From positions 81,495 to 145,494 of the forward strand of contig CAYMEX010000004.1 of NCBI GenBank assembly GCA_964389525.1: a stretch of 64,000 nt of DNA, written 5' to 3'. The notes below the pieces were generated by a model that saw nothing but the letters and a program-made list of their open reading frames with translations, ran no database searches and was not told the DNA's origin. Below are positions 34,938 through 41,645 of this stretch, piece after piece. This DNA comes from JAFLTL01 sp964389525 (GTDB lineage Bacteria; Bacteroidota; Bacteroidia; Bacteroidales; Muribaculaceae). Both the position numbers and the translations under genes were made by a program. Each line of letters starts with the position of its first letter. The first letter of the stretch is position 1.

Positions 34938-35537
34938 TCAGTCATCCTCGCCCGACTCGATCGGCGTCAGCGTCGGAGTGGAGGAAGCCAAGCTACGGCC
35001 ACGCATTCCCGCAGCCGCAAGCTCAAGCATCGAGGTTGCACCATATATCGCGATACCGATGCCGGTCATTAGCACGACGACATCGGCCGACGCACGCACG
35101 CTGCCAGCACACAATATCACCACACCCTCAACGAGCACCACCACCGGGAAAATATAGAACCACCCCGGGAACTTTATCGGAGCAAAACCATAACCGAGTA
35201 TGTAGATATGCCACAGACCCGCCAGTATCAGCACCACGGCAAGAGCATAGACAATGATCCCGACAAAAAAAGTCGGAAGCAGTATCATGGCCGCCCCGAT
35301 GCACATGCCCCCGATCCCCGAAGTCGTCCCGATGAAAGTCGAGCCGCTGCCCGCGATATTCTTACGCCGGCGACGGGTCGACACGAGCAGATTGATGAAA
35401 CCGGTAAGAGCGAACAGCCCGCCGACAAGATACACGATCATCCGCAATATGTCCTGACGGCGCCACATCACACACAGCGCGATTCCGACAGCGAGCGCAA
35501 GCACACTGCTTATCCACTTTCCACTTCTTGCATTCAT
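34938..35537 (-). CDS. DUF308/HdeD-like membrane protein
   Basis: The ATG at 35537 (MNARSGKWISSVLALAVGI) gives 199 residues; a longer frame would start upstream of the -7 box at 35583. Six hydrophobic segments in three similar pairs (ILRMIVYLVGGLFALTGFINLL; IIVYALAVVLILAGLWHIY; VVVLMTGIGIAIYGATSML) give the repeated YAxGxxxxxxG-type pattern of HdeD-like proteins, linked with acid stress in E. coli. The acidic C-terminus (PIESGEDD) is cytoplasmic. A specific role is not known. Confidence 0.75.
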   Translation of the reverse strand: MNARSGKWISSVLALAVGIALCVMWRRQDILRMIVYLVGGLFALTGFINLLVSTRRRRKNIAGSGSTFIGTTSGIGGMCIGAAMILLPTFFVGIIVYALAVVLILAGLWHIYILGYGFAPIKFPGWFYIFPVVVLVEGVVILCAGSVRASADVVVLMTGIGIAIYGATSMLELAAAGMRGRSLASSTPTLTPIESGEDD

Positions 35538-35575
35538 AGTTGCTACGTTAATACTTACAATATCTGAATATATAA

Positions 35576-35583
35576 CAAATATA
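35576..35583 (-). promoter_or_regulatory. -7 box of the DUF308-like gene
   Basis: TATATTTG read leftward, 39 bases before the chosen ATG; it supports the shorter start. Confidence 0.5.
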
Positions 35584-35618
35584 CGGCGCACATAAGCCGA
35601 CGTACATCCGTTTTTTTT

Positions 35619-36266
35619 TCAACCGATCCAGCCTTCGATGCTGAAATATACGCCTACACAGGCCATTATCATCAGCAACGAGCCTATGACCTTATTTATA
35701 AGCCAAAGCGATCGCACGTTGATATGCGCCCTCACCTTGTTCACAAAAAAAGTGATGGCATACCACCATAGTATCGCGCCCGCGAAGATTGCGAGATAAC
35801 CGCTGATATAGTGATAATAAAGATATTCAGGATCCAGAAAATCAAACTGCGTGAACAGGCCGATGATAAAGAACAGTATCAGCGGATTGGAGAACGTAAA
35901 CAGAAATCCCGTGATAAAGTCAAGCCAGTGCGTCTCATGCTTCTCATCAGGCTTTTTAAGTCCCTTCGCAGGGTTGCTCCTGAAAAGATAATAGCCGAAA
36001 GCGATCAGCACGAGGCTGCCTAAAAACTGAAGCAGATTGCGGTGGGCGTCGATAAAATCGGTGATAAGCGCGAGACCGAGTCCCGCGAGCAGGCAGTAGA
36101 AAAGATCCGACAGAGCCGCGCCGATGCCGGTGAAAAATGCCGGCCAGCGACCCTTGTTGAGCGTGCGTTGTATACACAACATCCCTATCGGCCCCATAGG
36201 AGCCGATATAAGCACGCCGATCAGCATACCGCTGAATACTATTTTTGCGAAATACTGCAATTCCAC
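35619..36266 (-). CDS. LysE family exporter
   Basis: The 215-residue membrane protein has six predicted helices and the LysE/RhtB opening motif with ISAPMGPIGMLCIQRTLNKGRW, then GIGAALSDLFYCLLAGLGL and ITGFLFTFSNPLILFFIIGLF. The family exports amino acids or related small metabolites by proton antiport. The substrate cannot be deduced. It is transcribed away from the PAP2 gene, from a 110-base shared upstream region. Confidence 0.88.
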   Translation of the reverse strand: MELQYFAKIVFSGMLIGVLISAPMGPIGMLCIQRTLNKGRWPAFFTGIGAALSDLFYCLLAGLGLALITDFIDAHRNLLQFLGSLVLIAFGYYLFRSNPAKGLKKPDEKHETHWLDFITGFLFTFSNPLILFFIIGLFTQFDFLDPEYLYYHYISGYLAIFAGAILWWYAITFFVNKVRAHINVRSLWLINKVIGSLLMIMACVGVYFSIEGWIG

Positions 36267-36338
36267 ATTGTAAAATTACATAGTTTTTCAAAATCCCCCT
36301 CAAAAAAAGACCGTAGATTTATCCCATTTAACTTTTTT

Positions 36339-36371
36339 ATTGCACAAAACAGCCCATTCATCGTATATTTG
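36339..36371 (+). promoter_or_regulatory. Promoter of the PAP2 gene, very close to the start codon
   Basis: ATTG at 36339-36342 and TATATTTG at 36364-36371. The ATG begins at 36377, so transcription may start at or next to the initiation codon. Confidence 0.6.
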
Positions 36372-36376
36372 TTGTT

Positions 36377-37063
36377 ATGATTGACTTTCTCAACAACATA
36401 GACACGTCTGTGTTTCTGTTCTTTCACAACATCAGAGATCCGTTTCTCGACTCGTTCATGTGGTACTTCTCCAAAAAACTCATCTGGGTACCCATGTACG
36501 CGGCGATACTCTTCTTCACATTCTACGATTTCAGCTGGCGCAAAGCCGTGATATGCGTTCTGGCTCTCGCACTCACCATCGCGCTTTCCGACCAGATCTG
36601 CGCCACAATCATCCGCCCGTATTGCGAGCGCCTCCGGCCCACAAACCCTGATAATCCACTCTCCGCCATGGTCACGCTTGTCAACGGCTATCGCAGCGGA
36701 CGCTACGGATTCCCGTCATGCCACGCCGCCAACACATTCGCCCTCGCCACAATTATCGCGCTCATCGCACGGCAGCGGCGCCTTTCCGTATTCATGTTCA
36801 TCTGGGCCGTTATTACATGCTACTCACGCGTCTACCTTGGCGTACACTATCCCGGCGATCTGCTCGTCGGAGCCATTATCGGCAGCATATGCGGCCTCAT
36901 CGTCTACTACGCCGCACTGTATGTCTCATCGAGGATCTTCCCCGCTCCGGCGTTAAGAGCCTCAGGCAACGACATACTGCGCATGAAGTCGCCCGACATC
37001 ATCACACTTGTCGGCATCGTCACAATACTCGTCATTACCGTCATAAGCCTGTGTAAAGCATGA
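36377..37063 (+). CDS. PAP2 family membrane phosphatase
   Basis: The 228-residue protein has about six membrane helices and the three lipid phosphatase motifs: RPYCERLRP (the usual first Lys is Arg here), PSCHAANTFALA (PSGH with Cys for Gly, His conserved) and SRVYLGVHYPGDLLVGA (Arg, catalytic His, Asp). Members dephosphorylate undecaprenyl diphosphate, phosphatidic acid or phosphatidylglycerol phosphate at the outer face of the inner membrane. The N-terminus (MIDFLNNIDTSVFLFFHNIR) is typical, supporting the start despite the near absence of a leader. It overlaps the TPR gene by ATGA. Confidence 0.9.
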   Translation: MIDFLNNIDTSVFLFFHNIRDPFLDSFMWYFSKKLIWVPMYAAILFFTFYDFSWRKAVICVLALALTIALSDQICATIIRPYCERLRPTNPDNPLSAMVTLVNGYRSGRYGFPSCHAANTFALATIIALIARQRRLSVFMFIWAVITCYSRVYLGVHYPGDLLVGAIIGSICGLIVYYAALYVSSRIFPAPALRASGNDILRMKSPDIITLVGIVTILVITVISLCKA

Positions 37064-37335
37064 CCGTAACAATCGACCATATAAAACGCCTCTACGACAC
37101 AGGCGATCTCGACAGCGCACTCGACATGGCTCGCACGCTCGTGCGGCAGACTCCCGCCGATGCCGACGCGTGGTTTCTCCTCGGCAAGATACTGTGGAGA
37201 CTCGACCGACGCGCCGAAGCCACGTCGGCCTACCGCACTGCAGTCGACATCGACCCCGACAGCCCCGCAGCAATCGCCCTGACCTGTGCCGAAGACATTG
37301 CCGATTACTTCAACCCCGACCTCTTCAATCCTTGA
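37060..37335 (+). CDS. Small tetratricopeptide-repeat protein
   Basis: The ATG overlaps the PAP2 stop (ATGA), so translation is probably coupled. The 91 residues hold two TPR units: IKRLYDTGDLDSALDMARTLVRQTPADADAWFLLGKIL and the next from RLDRRAEATSAYRTAVDIDPDSP. No signal or membrane segment is seen. TPRs mediate protein contacts; the partner is unknown. Confidence 0.8.
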   Translation: MTVTIDHIKRLYDTGDLDSALDMARTLVRQTPADADAWFLLGKILWRLDRRAEATSAYRTAVDIDPDSPAAIALTCAEDIADYFNPDLFNP

Positions 37336-37388
37336 GAAGACGGGCACGCATCCGCTCATTTCATAACCATCATTACGATAAAGAACCC

Positions 37389-38828
37389 ATGAAAATTGCA
37401 TCTCTCGCCATTGCAGCCGCACTACTTACGCCCGCAATCGCATCTGCAGGAGTTTCAAAAAAATCAGCACCCGATCAGGTCATACTCCACGCATGGAGCT
37501 GGTCGTTCAACACGATAGCCGAAAACATGAAGGCCATTGCCGACGCAGGCTACGACATCGTGCAGACATCGCCCGCACAGGCCTGCTTCATCGGCGAAGA
37601 AGGAGGCAAAGCCCTCTTCAGCAAACGCGGCGACAAAAACAAAGGCAAATGGTATTACTACTACCAGCCCACCGACTGGACCGTAGGAAACTACCTGCTC
37701 GGATCGCGCGACGACTTCAAGGCCATGGCCGACAGCGCCATGAAATACAACGTTCGCATCATCGTCGACGTCCTGCCCAACCATACTGCCGTCGACCACA
37801 CGGCCGTACTCCCCGCACTCGACCATGCCGTAGGCGGCCATGAAAACCTCTTCCACGCCAATGGCTTCAAAGACATAACCCGTTGGGACGACCGCGAGGA
37901 ATGCACCACCGGCAAGATGGGCGGACTCCCCGACGTCAACACCGAGAACCCCGACTTCCAGTACTACTACCTCCAGTACGTCAACGACCTCATCAACCTC
38001 GGAGCACGTGGATTCCGCTACGACACCGCCAAACACATCGGTCTCCCCTCCGACCCTGTCGATCCCAAAGCCACACGCAACAACTTCTGGGACGTAGCCA
38101 CTGGCCGCGAAGGCGTCAAAGGCCTCTCGCTGCTCATGCCCGACTCACTCTTCATATACGGCGAAGTCCTGCAGGGACGCAACGTTAAAGAACTCGAGTA
38201 CTCGCAGTATATCGGTCAGACAGCCTCAAACCTCGGACACGCATTGCGTCAGGTACTTGAGAAACGCGACTTCAACGCCGCCGACATCATCGGATACCAC
38301 CACCCTGCCGCCCCCGCCACACTCGTCACATGGGTCGAGAGCCACGACACATACTGCAACCAGCATGAGTCAGCCGGACTCACCGACGAGCAGATACGCC
38401 TCGGATGGGTCTACCTCGCATCACGCGCCGCAGGCACACCCCTCTTCTTCTCACGTCCCGACGGATCCACACGCGACAACTACTGGGGCAACAACCTCGT
38501 CGGTCCGCGCGGCAACGACGAGTTCTTCCACCCCGAAGTCGTGGCAGCCAACACATTCCGCCACCGCATGGCCGGACAGCCCGAAGCCGTCTCCACATCA
38601 TCCGACGGACGCGTCATACAGGTTGCGCGCGGCACACGCGGCACCGCCCTTATCAACCTGGCCAAGAAAAACACTAAAGTGAAGATCGCCACCACACTCC
38701 CCGACGGCGCCTACACCGACGCAGTCCACGGCACCCCCTTCACCGTGAGCGAAGGCATCCTCACTGCCACCCTCGCCCCCGAAACCACCTACATCCTCTA
38801 CGCCGCTCCCCACCCCCGCCGCCACTAA
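37389..38828 (+). CDS. Secreted GH13 alpha-amylase
   Basis: The ATG at 37389 begins a clean signal peptide (MKIASLAIAAALLTPAIASA); a longer frame upstream only overlaps the TPR gene. The 479-residue protein has the four GH13 regions: VDVLPNHT, GFRYDTAKHI with the nucleophile Asp, FIYGEVL with the acid/base Glu, and TWVESHDTY with the third carboxylate. There is no starch-binding domain. The small C-terminal beta domain ends at the ILYAAPHPRRH tail. It hydrolyses alpha-1,4-glucans in the periplasm or outside. Compact length and EGGKALFSKR-type inserts are like other Bacteroidales amylases. Confidence 0.92.
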   Translation: MKIASLAIAAALLTPAIASAGVSKKSAPDQVILHAWSWSFNTIAENMKAIADAGYDIVQTSPAQACFIGEEGGKALFSKRGDKNKGKWYYYYQPTDWTVGNYLLGSRDDFKAMADSAMKYNVRIIVDVLPNHTAVDHTAVLPALDHAVGGHENLFHANGFKDITRWDDREECTTGKMGGLPDVNTENPDFQYYYLQYVNDLINLGARGFRYDTAKHIGLPSDPVDPKATRNNFWDVATGREGVKGLSLLMPDSLFIYGEVLQGRNVKELEYSQYIGQTASNLGHALRQVLEKRDFNAADIIGYHHPAAPATLVTWVESHDTYCNQHESAGLTDEQIRLGWVYLASRAAGTPLFFSRPDGSTRDNYWGNNLVGPRGNDEFFHPEVVAANTFRHRMAGQPEAVSTSSDGRVIQVARGTRGTALINLAKKNTKVKIATTLPDGAYTDAVHGTPFTVSEGILTATLAPETTYILYAAPHPRRH

Positions 38829-38859
38829 CCCCAAAGTGCCGGCACCACATAATAATAAA

Positions 38860-38961
38860 ATGCCTGAAAGGCATTTCAAAAAAAGTAGCCGGGTACACCG
38901 CAAGGTGTGCCCGGTAAAAAAGATGCCAACAAGCGTGTCTGAAAGACACCTTGTTACACAC
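38860..38961. repeat. Triple-hairpin element, family B copy 6
   Basis: Same stems as at 6221 except a single change in the central loop region (CCGCAAGG for CCGTCAGG). It opens the repeat region 38829-39437, which contains no gene. Confidence 0.85.
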
Positions 38962-38982
38962 TGAGGGTTGCCCTATACAATG

Positions 38983-39080
38983 AATGCCAGAGGCACGATA
39001 TAATGGTAAGCCCCAGGCGACCGCACGGGAGCCTGGGGTATATCACACCATCTCCTATTGAGCCTCGGAGAGGCGATGTA
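38983..39080. repeat. Triple-hairpin element, family C copy 2
   Basis: TGCC-AGA-GGCA, CCCCAGGC ... GCCTGGGG, and GCCTC-GGA-GAGGC. Confidence 0.85.
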
Positions 39081-39148
39081 ATCCTATCGCAGCTACATCA
39101 GCTATCGCAGCTACCGCCGCCCACCGACTAAACACCTCACCTCATGTG

Positions 39149-39250
39149 AGTGCCGGAGGCACGATATAATGGTAAGCCCCAGGCGACCGCACGGAAGCCT
39201 GGGGTACACCACGCCCCACACATTGAGCCTCGGAGAGGCGACATAATCCT
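39149..39250. repeat. Triple-hairpin element, family C copy 3
   Basis: TGCC-GGA-GGCA, the CCCCAGGC ... GCCTGGGG hairpin, GCCTC-GGA-GAGGC; preceded by an extra CTCAC-CTCAT-GTGAG hairpin. Confidence 0.85.
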
Positions 39251-39313
39251 ATAGCAGCTACATTAGCTATCGCAGCTCCCGCCACCCGCCGACCACCCAC
39301 TTCACCTCATGTG

Positions 39314-39408
39314 AGTGCCGGAGGCACGACATAATAGTAAGCCCCAGGCGACCGCACGGAAGCCTGGGGTACACCACGCCATCTCCCATTGAGCCTCGGA
39401 GAGGCGAC
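39314..39408. repeat. Triple-hairpin element, family C copy 4
   Basis: As copy 3, and it ends 30 bases before the zinc-ribbon gene stop. Confidence 0.85.
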
Positions 39409-39437
39409 ACCCGTTGCACCCACCTATCCCGGATAAG

Positions 39438-39845
39438 TCAGATGATAGAATCACACGATTCTACTACCGCCGCCTCTGAAGATTCATCGTCTCCACCATA
39501 TCCTAATCCGTCCATAATACACCCGATCGCACTTATGATTATAATGAATACGAACACCGATATTAACAGACGTTCTCCGAAGCCGTTTGCGGGTTTGAGA
39601 TCCTTTCGGCAACGATGACAGCGGGTAGCTTTGTATGGAATATCAGTCTTACAATAAGGGCATATACGTCTCTCCGGGTTGACAAGCAACCATTTGACCC
39701 AACCGACAGAAATCTTCCCGATAAAGACTAATAACCATCTGACAGCGATCCATAAACCATTGGCAATATTAGTTAAGACTCGTTGAGTTTGCGATTTGGG
39801 TTTGGAGTCATTGACATACCATTGCTGATCAAAATTGTTATCCAT
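39438..39845 (-). CDS. Zinc-ribbon membrane protein, partner of the nuclease-like gene
   Basis: The first ATG is at 39845 (MDNNFDQQWYVNDSK); a TTG at 39872 would add nine residues. The 135-residue product has a hydrophobic segment at about 25-45, a zinc ribbon (CPYC at 62-65 and CHRC at 76-79), a second membrane helix at about 92-112 and an acidic tail (GGDDESSEAAVVESCDSII). I do not recognise a named family beyond zinc-ribbon membrane proteins. It starts 23 bases after the nuclease stop and is clearly AT-richer than the flanking genes, so the two were probably acquired together. Confidence 0.7.
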   Translation of the reverse strand: MDNNFDQQWYVNDSKPKSQTQRVLTNIANGLWIAVRWLLVFIGKISVGWVKWLLVNPERRICPYCKTDIPYKATRCHRCRKDLKPANGFGERLLISVFVFIIIISAIGCIMDGLGYGGDDESSEAAVVESCDSII

Positions 39846-39868
39846 GAATATTGTTTTAAATTGATTAT

Positions 39869-41008
39869 TCAATGAAGTGATTTTAATGCGTCAAGTACAT
39901 CTACAAAGGTGCCGGCCACATCATCATCCAATTCCATATACTGATATCGCAGGTAAAGCGGATTGTCAGAACTGAAGAATGTTATAGATGCCTTACGTAA
40001 CAGATAGTCGACCTCACCTAACGACATTATAGACTTTGATTGATGAGTACCTATGGTCCACGTCAGTTTACCTTGTTCTTCCGGATCAAACATCAATGAA
40101 AGAAATAACTCACTGTTGATCTGACGAAAAATATAGATTGGACGTGAATCATCACGGTCTGTTATATTTACAGTTTCAAGTGAGCCTACTGATTTTTGCA
40201 ATTGTGAACGGAACACTTCCAATCTTAAAGCCCATTGAGTCCGGGTAATTATCTCATTGGACATATCTGAAACTGCGCGTACTATCTCATTAATTTTTCC
40301 CAACGTAAGATCTCCGCCTCTGGAGGCCATCGACATCAGGCTCTCATAACTTAATTTAGTCAGTTCATTCATAAGTTGATCATCTCGACGCATCGTATAA
40401 AGTCCATTCGTATAATCTGCAAATTGCACCATTGCCGCGCGTAGATGCACTTCCTTTTCCGGCACATCCGGCAACGACTTAGCGATCCAGTCACTTATCA
40501 TGGTTGAGAGTATCATCACATTTGGAGCCACGACCGAACGGATATCTCGATCTGCAAATTGCCAGACATGATCGTCAATATATGACAGGTCTTCTGAGGA
40601 AGCGTTAAGTCCCGGAGAAGGTATAATAACGATATAGAGAGGACGAGAGACCGTGTTATATCCTTCTTCTTCAAGCCTGCTGACATAACGGGCCAATTGA
40701 TTGGGCTGCCATTGGGCTCCTTTTATTTTATTTTCAAATATTATTGCATATCCGGCATCCTTTACCATCACATCAATACGTTCCTTCTCAGCAGTGATTA
40801 CAGGAGTTCGTGGTTGATGAGGTATATGCAAGACTTTTAATAGACATTCGAGCAGAGACCATCGATTTCCGTCCGACTTCCAGGACAATAAAGAGGCAAG
40901 CATCAGGCTCACCTGAGGCTCAGTAGGATTAAGAGTATCAAGAAAATTAATTTGATAAGGCTGATCAGATAGTCTTTTACGCCTTATCGACAACCATTGT
41001 GAAAGCAA
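39869..41008 (-). CDS. PD-(D/E)XK nuclease superfamily protein, start out of frame across a C10 tract
   Basis: The open frame from a TTG at 41008 encodes 379 residues. The N-terminal 120 hold a PD-(D/E)XK fold: EKERIDVMV (Asp79), YAIIFENKI (Glu92 and Lys94 of the ExK pair) and QPNQLARYV with the glutamine typical of the PDDEXK_4-like family. The rest is helical and unassigned. No ATG exists in this frame upstream. However, a good promoter and an ATG at 41094 lie just before a C10 run (41085-41076). Adding one C or removing two joins that ATG to this frame, giving MNLPPPPKYVV before the present start. I infer phase variation; nuclease activity and a defence role are inferred from family. Confidence 0.78.
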   Translation of the reverse strand: MLSQWLSIRRKRLSDQPYQINFLDTLNPTEPQVSLMLASLLSWKSDGNRWSLLECLLKVLHIPHQPRTPVITAEKERIDVMVKDAGYAIIFENKIKGAQWQPNQLARYVSRLEEEGYNTVSRPLYIVIIPSPGLNASSEDLSYIDDHVWQFADRDIRSVVAPNVMILSTMISDWIAKSLPDVPEKEVHLRAAMVQFADYTNGLYTMRRDDQLMNELTKLSYESLMSMASRGGDLTLGKINEIVRAVSDMSNEIITRTQWALRLEVFRSQLQKSVGSLETVNITDRDDSRPIYIFRQINSELFLSLMFDPEEQGKLTWTIGTHQSKSIMSLGEVDYLLRKASITFFSSDNPLYLRYQYMELDDDVAGTFVDVLDALKSLH

Positions 41009-41075
41009 CTGAACCCACCACGCGGCAAATGCGCCATTTGAACGATCATTACATCGCTGATTTACAACATATTTA

Positions 41076-41085
41076 GGGGGGGGGG
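41076..41085. repeat. C10/G10 homopolymer in the nuclease 5' coding region
   Basis: On the minus strand ten C follow ATG AAT TTA. With ten C the ATG frame stops at TAA after ten codons; with eight or eleven C it runs into the nuclease. Confidence 0.85.
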
Positions 41086-41113
41086 TAAATTCATGAATAT
41101 CTTATCGTTTATA

Positions 41114-41145
41114 CAAAAATATAATTATTTTATCTCCCTGCCAAA
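41114..41145 (-). promoter_or_regulatory. Promoter of the nuclease cassette
   Basis: Read leftward, TTTG (41145-41142) lies 20 bases before TATTTTTG (41121-41114), an excellent match. Predicted transcription starts about 12-15 bases before the ATG at 41094, which supports that ATG as the true start. Confidence 0.8.
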
Positions 41146-41238
41146 CTTCATTCCATGAAATCTCAATTTTATAATTTACGAATTCCAAATCATCACTGCA
41201 CTATCATCATCCCCTTCGAATTACACGGCATCATGATC

Positions 41239-41337
41239 GCTGTCGTAGACAGCGTCTGTGGTTAACACCACGGTCGCGGCGGAGCCGCAGCGTGGTGAGA
41301 AGCATGCAAGAACATTATACTGACCTCGCAAGAGGTC
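41239..41337. repeat. Triple-hairpin element, family E
   Basis: GCTGTC-GTA-GACAGC, CACCACG / CGTGGTG enclosing GCGGC-GGA-GCCGC, and GACCTC-GCAA-GAGGTC. Confidence 0.65.
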
Positions 41338-41379
41338 ATCCTGTTTTTCATCCCCCCGCATGTTGCACCTCACTCTCAC

Positions 41380-41412
41380 GGCATCGCAGATGCCGCTACC
41401 CGGCGCAGCCGG
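41380..41412. repeat. Twin minihairpins, family G
   Basis: GGCATC-GCA-GATGCC and CCGGC-GCA-GCCGG stand six bases apart, both with a GCA loop and no large central stem. Confidence 0.6.
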
Positions 41413-41452
41413 AGATTAACCACATCCACACCAAACTACACACCTCACCTCA

Positions 41453-41560
41453 TGTGAGTGCCGGAGGCACGATATAATAGTAAGCCCCAGGCGACCGCAC
41501 GGAAGCCTGGGGTACATCACGCCATCTCCTATTGAGCCTCGGAGAGGCGACGTAATCCTA
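41453..41560. repeat. Triple-hairpin element, family C copy 5
   Basis: As copies 3 and 4, so family C stands on both sides of the nuclease cassette, in the same orientation. Confidence 0.85.
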
Positions 41561-41596
41561 TAGTAGCTACATTAGCTATCGCAGCTACCTCCCCAT

Positions 41597-41636
41597 AAAA
41601 AAAACGCCGCCTCTCAATGAGGCAGCGTTTTTTTTA
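41597..41636 (-). terminator. Terminator of the S9 peptidase gene
   Basis: ACGCCGCCTC and GAGGCAGCGT form a stem with one mismatch flanked by A8 and T8, so it can work in both directions. Confidence 0.9.
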
Positions 41637-41645
41637 TAAACTCAT

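Noticed and set aside
37170..37388. Upstream extension of the amylase
   Set aside because: The extra residues overlap the TPR gene in another frame and precede a perfect signal peptide at 37389.
38860..39408. Repeat array considered as CRISPR
   Set aside because: The repeats are about 100 bases, contain several palindromes, and lack uniform 30-40-base spacers and cas genes.
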